Shown here: positions 8,183 to 16,807 of the stretch, piece after piece
Layout of the letters: each line of letters starts with the position of its first letter
Numbering within the stretch: the stretch's first letter is position 1
DNA from: Gammaproteobacteria bacterium
Lineage (GTDB): Bacteria; Pseudomonadota; Gammaproteobacteria; Arenicellales; Poriferihabitantaceae
Direction of reading: 5' to 3'
DNA: 32,345 bases
Assembly (NCBI GenBank): GCA_022826305.1
Contig: JAJDVC010000064.1
Location: 1 to 32,345, forward strand
Notes under the pieces: generated by a model
What the model was told of the DNA's origin: nothing
Database searches by the model: none
The model's input: the letters and a program-made list of their open reading frames with translations, nothing else
Position numbers and translations under genes: made by a program

Positions 8183-9694
8183 GTGAAAACGATCCTCCAC
8201 CACGCAGAAGCCGGACAATACGGACTGTTCATAGACGGTGATTATGTGCCAGGTTCCGCACGACAGTACGTTGACAGCATCAATCCTGCCCGCAACACGA
8301 CATGGTACACGATAACGGACGCCGGGCATGCGGATGTCGATCAGGCGGTCGCCGCCGCTGCCAGGGCACTCAGGAACCCGGCATGGCGCAGCCTGACCCA
8401 GACGGCCCGGGGCGGGCTGATCCGCAGGCTGGGAGACCTGCTTGCCGTTCACGGCGAACGGCTTGCGGAAATAGAAACCCGGGACAACGGCAAGCTGATC
8501 CGGGAAATGCGCGCGCAGATGGCGAGCCTGCCGGATACCTACTACTACCATGCCGGAATGGCCGACAAGCTGACCGGGGAAACGATACCCGTCAACAAGA
8601 CGGACACCTTCAACTTCACCCTGCGCGAACCGATCGGTGTGGTCGCCATCATCGTTCCCTGGAACTCTCCGCTCTACCTGCTGTCCAGCGTTCTGGCCCC
8701 CTGCCTCGCCGTCGGCAACACGGTCGTGGTGAAACCTGCCGAGAACACCACCGCATCAACGCTTGAATTCGCCGCACTGGTCCGGGAATCCGGCATCCCG
8801 GACGGCGTTTTCAACGTGGTTACCGGGCTCGGAGAGACGGCGGGAGAGGCCCTGGTCCGGCATCCCGGAATCAGCAAGGTCGCCTTCACCGGCGGTACGG
8901 AAACCGGGCGGAAGATCGCACGAAACGCGGCAGAGAATCTGGTACCGTGCACGCTGGAACTGGGCGGCAAGTCACCTCATGTGGTATTCGACGACTCGGA
9001 CCCGGAGCGCGCCGCCAGCGGCATAGTCTCCGGCATCTTCGCAGCAGGCGGGCAGACCTGCATAGCAGGCTCCCGCTGCTTCCTGCAGGAAGCCATATAC
9101 GACACCGTGCTCGACCTGCTGGTGCAAAAGGCCCGGGCAGTGGTTGTTGGCGACCCGATGGACCCGCAAACCCAGCTCGGGCCTCTTGCCCTGCACAGCC
9201 AGCTCGACAAGGTGAAGGACCATATCCGGACCGCGAGGCAGGACGGCGCCACCCTTGTGACCGGTGGCCGGCAGCCCGTCGGAGAAGGCTGTGCAGAAGG
9301 CCTCTACATCGAACCGACCGTGTTTACCGAAGTCACCCGTGACATGCGGCTGGCGAGGGAGGAGATATTCGGACCGGTGCTGGCGGTCATGCCCTTCAGC
9401 GATGAAGCGGAACTGATCAGGAAGGCCAACGATACCGTGTACGGCCTGGCTGCCGGAATCTGGACCCGCGACATCGACAGGGCATTGCGTTTCGCCCGGG
9501 ATGTGGATGCCGGCACGATATGGATAAACACCTACCGCAACGCGTCGTTCCTGTCGCCTTTCGGCGGGTTCAAGCAAAGCGGCTACGGAAAGCACAATGG
9601 CATGGAGGGAATCCGCGAGTATTCCCGGCTCAAGAATGTTCTGGTGGACTATTCGGGACAGACCCCCGATCCCTTCGTGATGAAGCTCGGCTAG
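8183..9694 (+). CDS. NAD(P)-dependent aldehyde dehydrogenase
   Basis: Full-length 503-residue aldehyde dehydrogenase that oxidises an aldehyde to the acid. It has the general-base Glu259 in LELGGKSP, the catalytic Cys293 in GGQTCIAGSR, the cofactor motif FTGGTETGRK (235-244), the VPWNSPL segment and the C-terminal FGGFKQSGYGKHNG. The frame begins with GTG at 8183 without a strong ribosome-binding site. It is first of a plus-strand operon with an LLM oxidoreductase (19-base gap) and an alpha/beta hydrolase. Style is that of betaine- or semialdehyde-type dehydrogenases, but substrate cannot be read from sequence. Two roles are plausible: the last step of the local LLM module, or the missing alpha-ketoglutarate semialdehyde step of hydroxyproline breakdown. 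Confidence 0.93.
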   Translation: MKTILHHAEAGQYGLFIDGDYVPGSARQYVDSINPARNTTWYTITDAGHADVDQAVAAAARALRNPAWRSLTQTARGGLIRRLGDLLAVHGERLAEIETRDNGKLIREMRAQMASLPDTYYYHAGMADKLTGETIPVNKTDTFNFTLREPIGVVAIIVPWNSPLYLLSSVLAPCLAVGNTVVVKPAENTTASTLEFAALVRESGIPDGVFNVVTGLGETAGEALVRHPGISKVAFTGGTETGRKIARNAAENLVPCTLELGGKSPHVVFDDSDPERAASGIVSGIFAAGGQTCIAGSRCFLQEAIYDTVLDLLVQKARAVVVGDPMDPQTQLGPLALHSQLDKVKDHIRTARQDGATLVTGGRQPVGEGCAEGLYIEPTVFTEVTRDMRLAREEIFGPVLAVMPFSDEAELIRKANDTVYGLAAGIWTRDIDRALRFARDVDAGTIWINTYRNASFLSPFGGFKQSGYGKHNGMEGIREYSRLKNVLVDYSGQTPDPFVMKLG

Positions 9695-9713
9695 CTGACC
9701 GGGATGCGGGACG

Positions 9714-10772
9714 ATGAAGTTCTCCATCGCCGTCAACATGAATCGCTTCTCCCCCCGGACGGCAATGACCGATGTGGTGCGTAGCACCCTGGAGCTGGTC
9801 AGGATGGCCGACCAGGGCGGCTTCGAGACGGCATGGGCCTCGGAGCACCACTGCATCGAGATGACCATCGCACCGAATCCCTTCCTCCAGCTCACCTGCT
9901 GGTCCCAGCACACCTCCCGCATACGCCTCGGAACCGCCGTGATCTGCGCACCCTACTGGCATCCCATCCGGGCTGCCGAGGAAGCCGCGCTGGTGGACCT
10001 GTATTCCGGCGGCAGGCTTGAACTCGGCCTCGCACGCGGAGCCTTCCAGTACGAGTTCGACCGCATGGCCAGCGGTGTTTCACAGAAACTGGACGGCGGG
10101 GAATACCTGTACGAGATCCTGCCGGCGATCAAGGCCCTGTGGCGAGGAGACTACACGCATCAGGGGCGTTTCTGGCAGTTTCCGCGTGCAACGGCCGTAC
10201 CCAAGCCGATTCAGTCCCCCCATCCCCCCCTGTGGGTGGCGGCACGGGGCCAGGACACCTTCGACTGGGCGGTGGAAAACGGGCTCGGCGTGATGTCGAC
10301 GCCGCTGCAGAAACCGTTCGGTGAGGTGCTGGACCTGGCCAGGAAACTGGATCTGGCCACGGACCGCTTCCCGGACAGGAAACGTCCGCGCTGGCTGGTC
10401 CTGCGCAACACCTGCGTGTACGACAACCCCGACCAGTGGAGGATCCCGGTCCAGGCCGCCAGGCGATACGCCGCACAGTTCCAGAGCCTGTTCACGGCCA
10501 GGGAGGATGTGGTCAACGGGTTCCCCCGGGAAATCTCCCTGTCCGGTCTGGATCAGGCCGACCACTACAGCGATACCGGCATCTGGCGGAACATGATGTT
10601 CGGGACACCAGGGGAAGTCATCGAGAAACTCAGGGCGTACCGGTCGGCCGGCGTCGACCTGTTCTGCTACGGTGCGGATTTCGGCCTCGAAGAACAGGTC
10701 GCACGACGCTCCCTGGAGCTGTTCATCACCGAAGTCATGCCCGGCTTCGCACAGGATGACGCACTCCCATGA
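9714..10772 (+). CDS. LLM class flavin-dependent oxidoreductase
   Basis: A 352-residue bacterial-luciferase-like monooxygenase, which uses reduced FMN and O2. Family features are EHHCIEMTIAPNPFLQL (about residues 44-60), the IRLGTAVICAPYWHPIRAAE strand-loop and the LYSGGRLELGLARGAFQYEF region, followed by a C-terminal MMFGTPGEVIEKLRAYRSAG typical of the TIM-barrel end. Reduced flavin must come from a reductase that is not in this operon. The stop overlaps the hydrolase start by four bases (ATGA). Members act on aldehydes, terpenes, sulfonates or cyclic ketones (type II Baeyer-Villiger). Flanking by a lactonase-like hydrolase and an aldehyde dehydrogenase makes a ring-opening oxygenation attractive but unproven. 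Confidence 0.9.
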   Translation: MKFSIAVNMNRFSPRTAMTDVVRSTLELVRMADQGGFETAWASEHHCIEMTIAPNPFLQLTCWSQHTSRIRLGTAVICAPYWHPIRAAEEAALVDLYSGGRLELGLARGAFQYEFDRMASGVSQKLDGGEYLYEILPAIKALWRGDYTHQGRFWQFPRATAVPKPIQSPHPPLWVAARGQDTFDWAVENGLGVMSTPLQKPFGEVLDLARKLDLATDRFPDRKRPRWLVLRNTCVYDNPDQWRIPVQAARRYAAQFQSLFTAREDVVNGFPREISLSGLDQADHYSDTGIWRNMMFGTPGEVIEKLRAYRSAGVDLFCYGADFGLEEQVARRSLELFITEVMPGFAQDDALP

Positions 10773-11524
10773 GGCATCATGCGATCCAGTCCGGGTCAGG
10801 CCCCCGCGTCGTCCTCGTGCACGGCGTGGGCGGCAACCTTCGGAGCTGGGACGAGATCGTCGGCATCCTGGAAAAGCGGTTCAGTATCCTGCGATACGAC
10901 CTGAGGGGCCATGGATCAAGCGGGAACCCGCCGGGACCATGGACCCTGGACGACATGGTCTGCGACCTTCTGCAGGTCGTCGAAGCGGCCGGATGGAAGC
11001 AGTTCGCCCTGGCCGGATTTTCCCTTGGCGGCCTGATTGCCCAGGGATTCACCCTGAAGTATCCGCGAACCGTGCAGAGACTCGCCATCGTGAGCACAGT
11101 TGCCGGTCGCAGCGAGACCGATCGGCGCAAGGTGGCAAGGCGACTGTGCAATCTGGAGCAGGATGACCTGCAGGCCAATATCGAACCGGCCATGGAGCGC
11201 TGGTTCACGCCGGAATTCAGGCGTTCCTGCCCTGAAAAGGTGGCGGCACGCATTCGCACCCTGCGCTCGAACGACCCGCAGGGGTACCTCAACGCCTACC
11301 GGGTGTTTTCGCTTGGCGACCTGGGCAGGTTCCTGCACCGGATCAGTTGCCCGACGCTTGTCATGACCGGAGAACACGATCCCGGTTCCAGCGTGCACAT
11401 GGCACGCTACATGCATGAGCAGATTGCCGGATCCCGGCTTGAGATCCTGGCTGGCCTCAGGCACAGCCTGCTTGTCGAGGCCCCGTCGGCAGTAGCCGGG
11501 ATACTCGATGATTTCCTGTCGTGA
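10769..11524 (+). CDS. alpha/beta hydrolase, enol-lactonase-like
   Basis: A 251-residue alpha/beta hydrolase. The oxyanion segment VLVHGVGGNLRSW precedes the nucleophile elbow GFSLGG with Ser85. Asp204 in GEHDPG and His232 in LRHSLL complete the triad. RYDLRGHGSSG is the classic strand-4 motif. Length and motifs resemble 3-oxoadipate enol-lactonase (PcaD) and related esterases, so cleavage of a lactone or ester is likely. The ATG overlaps the LLM stop (ATGA), a sign of translational coupling and of a shared pathway. No signal peptide is present, so it is cytosolic. Confidence 0.9.
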   Translation: MRHHAIQSGSGPRVVLVHGVGGNLRSWDEIVGILEKRFSILRYDLRGHGSSGNPPGPWTLDDMVCDLLQVVEAAGWKQFALAGFSLGGLIAQGFTLKYPRTVQRLAIVSTVAGRSETDRRKVARRLCNLEQDDLQANIEPAMERWFTPEFRRSCPEKVAARIRTLRSNDPQGYLNAYRVFSLGDLGRFLHRISCPTLVMTGEHDPGSSVHMARYMHEQIAGSRLEILAGLRHSLLVEAPSAVAGILDDFLS

Positions 11525-11889
11525 AACCCGTTCCCCGTTCGCCTGTCGCGCGCTTCAGCCTGGATCGTGGTACACGCCGGATCATGCTGAAGTGGCAGGA
11601 CGGAACCGCAATTCGTCTGCCTTTCACCCGGTTCCGTCACGCACACGATTTTCCGATGCCTGGCAGTCCTGACACACCGGGTCCGGAATGGTGCCGTGAA
11701 ACAGAGAATCCGGATGATGGTCCGGAACGACCGGATGCCGATCGGGAATTGGTGGCGCATCATTATCCGTGTTCCCCGGGGGTGGGATTCCAGGAAATCA
11801 TGCCATCCAATGCAAGCGTGTCACCTGAATTGAACAAATCTGCCTGCGACAGGATTTCGACAATCAGATATGTTCAGACAAGTTGCTGA
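11521..11889 (+). CDS. hypothetical small ORF, DUF971-like N-terminus
   Basis: A 122-codon frame starting with GTG, whose first bases overlap the hydrolase stop (GTGA), as expected for a coupled fourth gene. Residues 10-34 (RFSLDRGTRRIMLKWQDG and then IRLPFTRFR) resemble the start of DUF971 / GBBH-like N-terminal domains ('...SRxLeIxFDDGxxfxLPxexLR'). The remainder does not look like the family and has a compositionally odd, proline-rich run. It may be a decayed or chance ORF; I would not call it expressed on this evidence. Confidence 0.25.
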   Translation: MKPVPRSPVARFSLDRGTRRIMLKWQDGTAIRLPFTRFRHAHDFPMPGSPDTPGPEWCRETENPDDGPERPDADRELVAHHYPCSPGVGFQEIMPSNASVSPELNKSACDRISTIRYVQTSC

Positions 11890-11903
11890 AAAGCAAGGGT
11901 GCG

Positions 11904-11926
11904 CGGCTCCCGTCTGCCGGGAGCCG
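11904..11926. terminator. perfect GC-rich hairpin between convergent genes
   Basis: Nine perfectly paired bases (CGGCTCCCG and CGGGAGCCG) with a TCTGC loop, lying between the ends of the plus-strand oxidoreductase operon and the minus-strand SDR. On the minus strand the stem is followed by a T-rich tract (CCCTTGCTTTT) some 6 bases on, so termination of the SDR transcript is the better fit. A bidirectional role is possible. Confidence 0.45.
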
Positions 11927-12009
11927 GATTCAGGTCTGCTGAACCAGCGACAGGGCGGCAACTCCCGACATGCGTGCCTGCCGGAAGGTGGTGTCTGGTA
12001 CCGGCCAGC

Positions 12010-12750
12010 CTACCAGCTTTCCACGGATGTACGCAGATCCACCTCGAATGACCAGCCAGTGGGTTTCTGCCGGTACAGGTTCCAGTAGGTCTCGGCCAGC
12101 GCATCGAGAGCGATGAAACGCTTCAGTTCGTCCTCATCCGGTTCATGGCCCATCCGGCTGAACCACTTGTCGCCCGCGATGCCGCCGTCAATGATCACAT
12201 GAGCCACGTGCAATCCCGCCGGACCGTATTCCTTCGCCATGGCCTGCGCCAGTGTTCGCAACGCCGCCTTGCCGGAGTTGAACGCCCCGAAACCCGCCCG
12301 ACCACGCAAGGAAGCACTGGCTCCGGTAAAGATCAGCGTCCCCTCTCCGGGAACCAGGCGACGGATGCACTCGCGTCCGAACAGGAAACCGCCGTAGCAC
12401 AGGACACGCCATGCCGCCTCGAAATCCTGTGCAGTCATGTCCCGGATCATCCCGGGAGTGCTGTTGCCGACATTGTAGACAGCGAGATCCAGGTCTCCGG
12501 AGCCTGCCTGCATAGCCGTCTCAAACAGCCCGGCCACCTGCTCTTCGGAGGTGGCATCGCATACCACCGGCGTTGCACTACCCCCTTCAGCCGCAATGAC
12601 CTCGGCCAGTGTTTCAAGCCTGGCAGGTGTCCTGCCCGCCATATAGACGTGATGTCCCCGGTTCGCAAAATGCCTGCACAAGGCGCCGCCGAGTCCACGC
12701 TCTGGTCCAACTCCCAGTACAATCGCCCGGGGTTTTCCGCCTGTTGTCAT
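12010..12750 (-). CDS. SDR family oxidoreductase with Phe in place of catalytic Tyr
   Basis: A 246-residue short-chain dehydrogenase/reductase fold. The nucleotide-binding motif is GVGPERGLG (residues 13-21), followed by AGRT after strand 2 and YNVGNS in place of the NNAG motif. The active-site serine region is TGASASLRG, but the normal YxxxK reads FNSGK (Phe157, Lys161), so the catalytic tyrosine is absent. The DNA codon is TTC, not a one-letter ambiguity. From memory, a subgroup of SDRs with 'HVAHVIIDGGI' in this position often lacks the tyrosine, so this may be a family trait rather than decay. The reaction is therefore uncertain. It is monocistronic, and its ATG lies in TTGTCATG on a clear frame. 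Confidence 0.8.
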   Translation of the reverse strand: MTTGGKPRAIVLGVGPERGLGGALCRHFANRGHHVYMAGRTPARLETLAEVIAAEGGSATPVVCDATSEEQVAGLFETAMQAGSGDLDLAVYNVGNSTPGMIRDMTAQDFEAAWRVLCYGGFLFGRECIRRLVPGEGTLIFTGASASLRGRAGFGAFNSGKAALRTLAQAMAKEYGPAGLHVAHVIIDGGIAGDKWFSRMGHEPDEDELKRFIALDALAETYWNLYRQKPTGWSFEVDLRTSVESW

Positions 12751-13395
12751 GATTCAGATTCCGCCTGTACCACGTTCATCTCGATGATACACTTCCGGCA
12801 TGCTGATTACATGGCGACAAACAGCACCGAAGATCTGCCACCCGTTCCGACCCTTCCTTGAAAGAAAAACACCCTGAACCCATCCACTCTCCCGATACGA
12901 TAACACCGCAAAACACATCACAAGGATCAAGATCGCGCTTGCCAAGCGTGACGTCTAACCTGAAAAATGCATGAGGGATGCAAGGGATTGGATACTATCA
13001 GCATGAAGGCACTGTTTTGCGGATCCGGATGATGTGAGGAAAACCCAAGACTTCGGCGGTTTCCCTGTTCGTGTCGAAAGCGGCAGTTGCCGGTTCGACA
13101 CGTTCCTTGAGGACACGCATATCAGGACGCATTGGACATCGTCCACAAAGACAGTGGATGAGCCTGGCAGGCTGCGTACTACGCGACAGCAAGCCACATA
13201 TCCCGCCCTCCATCAGCAGGTTCATTGCCGGCATGCTTGCCGGGGCTCGAAAGACAGGGACCGATCAAGGCTGCTACGTCGATCAGCCCGGCCCCGGACT
13301 TGAGGTTTTCCTGTTTTCCCTGAAATCCGCCCGGAGCACATGGCAGGTCATTGATCTGCCGCTTACCCAATACGGACCTCGGGCCGGGGCTGGAA
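12751..13395. other. gap with no certain gene, probably decayed
   Basis: About 645 bases between the SDR start and the recognisable part of the serine-hydrolase relic. Short open frames on both strands have no family resemblance I can support. Since the following 300 bases are the C-terminal end of a decayed plus-strand serine hydrolase, this stretch is where the rest of that gene should be. I cannot recover its SxxK motif. Confidence 0.45.
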
Positions 13396-13722
13396 GAGGA
13401 GGATGGTATCTGCATCCATCTTGGTGACCTGATCCGCATCGACGAGGTGTTTCTTGATCCGGGTCAGGCAATCGGCAGGCAGGTCGTATCGGAAAACCGG
13501 ATGCTGGACACCTTTCGCAACGGCGACAGGGCAGCCTGGAAAAACCGGAACCATGCCAACGGCATTCCCGGCAGCGCCTGCCGGAACCGGCAATACCAGT
13601 CCGACGATGAGCGAATCCCTGTGCACACGGGGCATGCATGGGCAGTGGCTTTACATCAATATCGCCATGCAGACAGTGATCGGCCGCCTGACGATCCCGC
13701 CCGATGGGGCTTCAGACTTTCC
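13396..13722 (+). pseudogene. beta-lactamase-fold serine hydrolase relic (C-terminal part)
   Basis: Two plus-strand frames give the end of a NylB/EstB-type serine hydrolase. The first (about 13408-13615) reads ICIHLGDLIRIDEVFLDPG, then AIGRQVVSENRMLDTFRNGD and IPGSACRNRQYQSDDE, matching the family's 'icatlrDLarfGelfLdgGr..GrQivpe.wi.dt..g' and 'yrnqWW' region. After a shift the second (about 13628-13720) reads RGMHGQWLYINIAMQTVIGR, matching 'a.GihGQwiyinPa...vIvrls'. The N-terminal catalytic half is not recognisable, and the end runs into the convergent ABC-F gene. Confidence 0.55.
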
Positions 13723-15628
13723 CGTTCCTCGGCTCAAGCTGTCGCTCGATCTGCTCCAGTTCCTCCGAAGCCTGCAACCAGCGAGCCTCCGCCTCATGCA
13801 GATCCCGCCTGATCCTGTCCTGCCTGGCAATGGTTTCCCTGATCCGCATGGTGCTTTCCTGTTCGTAGGTGGCAGGATCATTCAGCACGGCCTGGACCTC
13901 CTGCAACAGCGCCTGAAGCCGATCAATCCGGTTCTCCAGTTCCTGCAAGCTGTCCCTTTTCGGCTTGAGTTGTTGCCTGCGCTGCGCCTGGATCCGCCGC
14001 AATGCCTTGCGGCTGGTCTGCGGCCTGGTCGTCGTTGCGGAATCTTCACTGGCCGGCTGCCGGAAAGACTGTCGCAACAGGCGGATGTAGGCATCCAGAT
14101 CATCCATGAAAGGCGCGACCCGGCCGCCATCGACAATCATCAGCCGGTCCGCTACCGAATCAAGCAGCCTCCGGTCATGCGACACCAGGATAATGGCGCC
14201 CGTATAGGACTGGATTGCCATGCCGAGAGCATGACGCATCTCCATGTCCAGGTGATTGGTCGGCTCGTCAAGTATCAGCAGATTGGGATCCGCATGGATC
14301 AGCAGGGCCAGAACAAGCCGGGCCCTTTCCCCGCCTGAAAACAGGCTGATCGGTTCGCGGGCCTTGTCCCCGCGGAAATCGAATCCGCCCAGATAGTCCC
14401 GGGCCTCGCGCGTAGCCGCCGAGGGATAGCGGCGCTGGAACTGCTGCAGGGGTGTCAGGTCCAGGTCCAGCTGTTCGACCTGATGCTGGGCGAAGTAGCC
14501 GATCTGCAGGTTCCTGGCCTCCCGTCTGGCGCCGGACAGGACATCCAGTTCACCGGCCATGACCTTCATGAGCGTGGATTTTCCGGCCCCGTTGATACCG
14601 AGCAGGCCAATACGGTCCCCGCCTGAAATCGAAAGATCGACGCTTTCCAGCACCCGCCTGTTCCCGTATCCTGCATCCACCCGGTCCAGTGTCAGCATCG
14701 GGTCGGAAACCCGGGAGCACGGACTGAACCTGAAACTGAACGGCGTGTGCACATGGGCAGGCGCTACCCTTTTCAGCTTCTCAAGCGCCTTGATACGGCT
14801 CTGGGCCTGCCTGGCCTTGTCCGCCTTGTAGCGGAACCGTCGAATATAGTCTTCCATGTGCGCGATCCTGCGCTGCTGCGACAAATGCAGGGCCTGCTGG
14901 CTTTCAAGTCGGGCTGCCCGCTGCCGCTCGAAGTCGGAATAATTGCCCGTGTAGCTGCGTATCCGCGAGTTTTCTATATGCAGGATCCGCCTGCAGCAGG
15001 CATCGATGAAGGCCCGGTCATGGGACACGACGATCAGCGAGCCGGCGTAGCCCCGCAGCCATTCTTCAAGCCAGACGATGGCATCCAGATCCAGGTGGTT
15101 CGTCGGTTCATCCAGCAGCAGTATCTCGGAAGGTCCCATCAACGCCTGAGCCAGGTTCAGCCGGACTCTCCAACCCCCGGAAAATGTCCGGCAGGGCTGT
15201 GCATGGATGCTGACCGGGAAACCGAGACCGGACAACAGCCTGGTGGCGCGGGCCGGCGCGCTGTAGCCGTCTATATCCTCCATGCGTCCGTAGAGATCCG
15301 CACCGGCCTGGTCGCGGCCGTTACCTCGCTCGCTGAGCAGCCTCTCGATTTTCCGGTATTCCCGGTCCCCGTCCAGGACATGGTCGAGAGCCGTTGCCGA
15401 ACCGTCGGGAGCCTGCTGGGCAACATGCGCAATCCGGGGGTTGCCGGAGAATTCCAGGTTGCCGCTGTCGGTATCGATCCGTCCCAGCACTGCTTCAAAC
15501 AGGCTCGACTTGCCCGTGCCGTTGTCCCCGATCAAGCCCACCTTTTCTCCATCGTGGATGTCTGCCGAGAATCCTTCGAACAGCAGATACCTGCCCCGGC
15601 GCAGGGCAACATTACGAAACCTGATCAT
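13712..15628 (-). CDS. ABC-F family ATPase, YheS-like
   Basis: A 638-residue soluble protein with two ABC ATPase domains and no membrane segments. The first domain has Walker A GDNGTGKS (about 34-41), signature FSGGW and Walker B LLLDEPTNHLD. A charged linker follows (about 240-300, rich in Gln/Arg/Lys), the P-site tRNA-interacting motif of ABC-F proteins. The second has GINGAGKS, FSGGE and LLILDEPTNHLD. A C-terminal coiled coil (about 540-638) ends the protein. Length and layout match E. coli YheS (EttA/Uup relatives), which act on the ribosome. It is monocistronic; the SRPBCC gene upstream is separated by 127 bases. Confidence 0.93.
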   Translation of the reverse strand: MIRFRNVALRRGRYLLFEGFSADIHDGEKVGLIGDNGTGKSSLFEAVLGRIDTDSGNLEFSGNPRIAHVAQQAPDGSATALDHVLDGDREYRKIERLLSERGNGRDQAGADLYGRMEDIDGYSAPARATRLLSGLGFPVSIHAQPCRTFSGGWRVRLNLAQALMGPSEILLLDEPTNHLDLDAIVWLEEWLRGYAGSLIVVSHDRAFIDACCRRILHIENSRIRSYTGNYSDFERQRAARLESQQALHLSQQRRIAHMEDYIRRFRYKADKARQAQSRIKALEKLKRVAPAHVHTPFSFRFSPCSRVSDPMLTLDRVDAGYGNRRVLESVDLSISGGDRIGLLGINGAGKSTLMKVMAGELDVLSGARREARNLQIGYFAQHQVEQLDLDLTPLQQFQRRYPSAATREARDYLGGFDFRGDKAREPISLFSGGERARLVLALLIHADPNLLILDEPTNHLDMEMRHALGMAIQSYTGAIILVSHDRRLLDSVADRLMIVDGGRVAPFMDDLDAYIRLLRQSFRQPASEDSATTTRPQTSRKALRRIQAQRRQQLKPKRDSLQELENRIDRLQALLQEVQAVLNDPATYEQESTMRIRETIARQDRIRRDLHEAEARWLQASEELEQIERQLEPRNGKV

Positions 15629-15755
15629 GGTCCAACCCTGATTCCGGCCGATTTCCCTTATCCTGCACGGAATACATCAGGCGGCCCGGAAAACCGGACA
15701 GAACGCCTGTCAGCACCGCCATTCCCGGGACGCCATGGCGACGACATCCTGCCCG

Positions 15756-16685
15756 TCAACCAACCGTCAAGGGAATGTACACAGAGGTGACAAGATCCCG
15801 CTCGGCCGTCGTGCCCGGGTCGTTGTGATAGTACTCGAATGGCGGCGAACCGGATTTCATCCTGCCGCTGTGCACAGTCATCATTCCCATGGCCCAGGCA
15901 TTCGGCAGAAATCGGTAGGCGCCGCGATGTCTTATCTCCAGCACCTTCTGGGCAGGTATGCGGCCGCGAACAAAATCCGGACCCGGATCGGCCTCCCGCA
16001 ACGCGCCCTGTGGAACCGCGGACACATAGGTCACCCGGTTCCGGGCCATGTCGTGATCCAGGTAGACGGCCACTGCGCCGATCCCGCCCGGGCCGGTTTC
16101 CCCAAGTAGTGGATGGATGCGCCCGTAATCGGTGACCATGCCCTGTGCTATCTGTTCGAAGGGCGAAGTCCTTTTCAGACCGATGTAGTCGCAACCCGGG
16201 AATTCCACGATGCCGCAGTCGGTGGTTTCGGCATCCACCACGCCCTGCTCCACCAGCTCCCTGAGCATTTCCAGCCCCCTGCGATAGGCCATTCCGATCT
16301 CGGCCTTCATGTTCCCGGCCCTGAAAAACAGGAAGAACGGGATGCGCGTCTCCATCACCCAGGTTACCCGGGTCCCCTCTCCTGCGGAGGTCAGAAAAAA
16401 AGTGACCCGCGCTCGGGACCGGTAAGGCTCCAGAAACCTGAGATCAAGAACCACCTCTCGCCCGGTAACTGAAACCAGGGTATTGACGCCCGATCCCAGC
16501 AACTCTCCCTGCCAGGTCATCCGGCTTCCGGGAACCCCCGGCTCGCCCTGGATTTCCTGATGATGACCGGGCTCCAGCACGCTCCAGGGGGACCACGCCG
16601 GCCACTGGTTGAAATCGACTATCCTGGAACTTACATCAGCCGGATCGGCATTGATGTGTATGCTTTCTTCGACTCTGCACTTCAT
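15756..16685 (-). CDS. SRPBCC and GyrI-like effector-binding fusion protein
   Basis: About 309 residues with two small-molecule-binding folds. The N-terminal half (1-140) is an SRPBCC/polyketide-cyclase-like domain (VEESIHINADPADVSSRIVD, then WPAWSPW and GEGTRVTWVMET). The C-terminal half (about 150-309) is a GyrI-like/AraC effector-binding domain (GAYRFLPNAWAMGMM, then FEYYHNDPGTTAERDLVTSV). Such fusions are known but lack defined ligands. No catalytic residues can be named. The ATG at 16685 is chosen over that at 16721 because the SRPBCC similarity starts exactly there. It probably binds a hydrophobic or cationic small molecule. Not evidently in an operon. Confidence 0.8.
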   Translation of the reverse strand: MKCRVEESIHINADPADVSSRIVDFNQWPAWSPWSVLEPGHHQEIQGEPGVPGSRMTWQGELLGSGVNTLVSVTGREVVLDLRFLEPYRSRARVTFFLTSAGEGTRVTWVMETRIPFFLFFRAGNMKAEIGMAYRRGLEMLRELVEQGVVDAETTDCGIVEFPGCDYIGLKRTSPFEQIAQGMVTDYGRIHPLLGETGPGGIGAVAVYLDHDMARNRVTYVSAVPQGALREADPGPDFVRGRIPAQKVLEIRHRGAYRFLPNAWAMGMMTVHSGRMKSGSPPFEYYHNDPGTTAERDLVTSVYIPLTVG

Positions 16686-16807
16686 ACCGGTTTCGCGGAA
16701 TGTCATCCGCCCTCGTGACATGGATCGGACGTCAGGGTATATCCAGGAACCTGCCTGGTCAAACGCTATTTTGACGGATCAGGACACAGGCAGGCATGGC
16801 AACTGCA

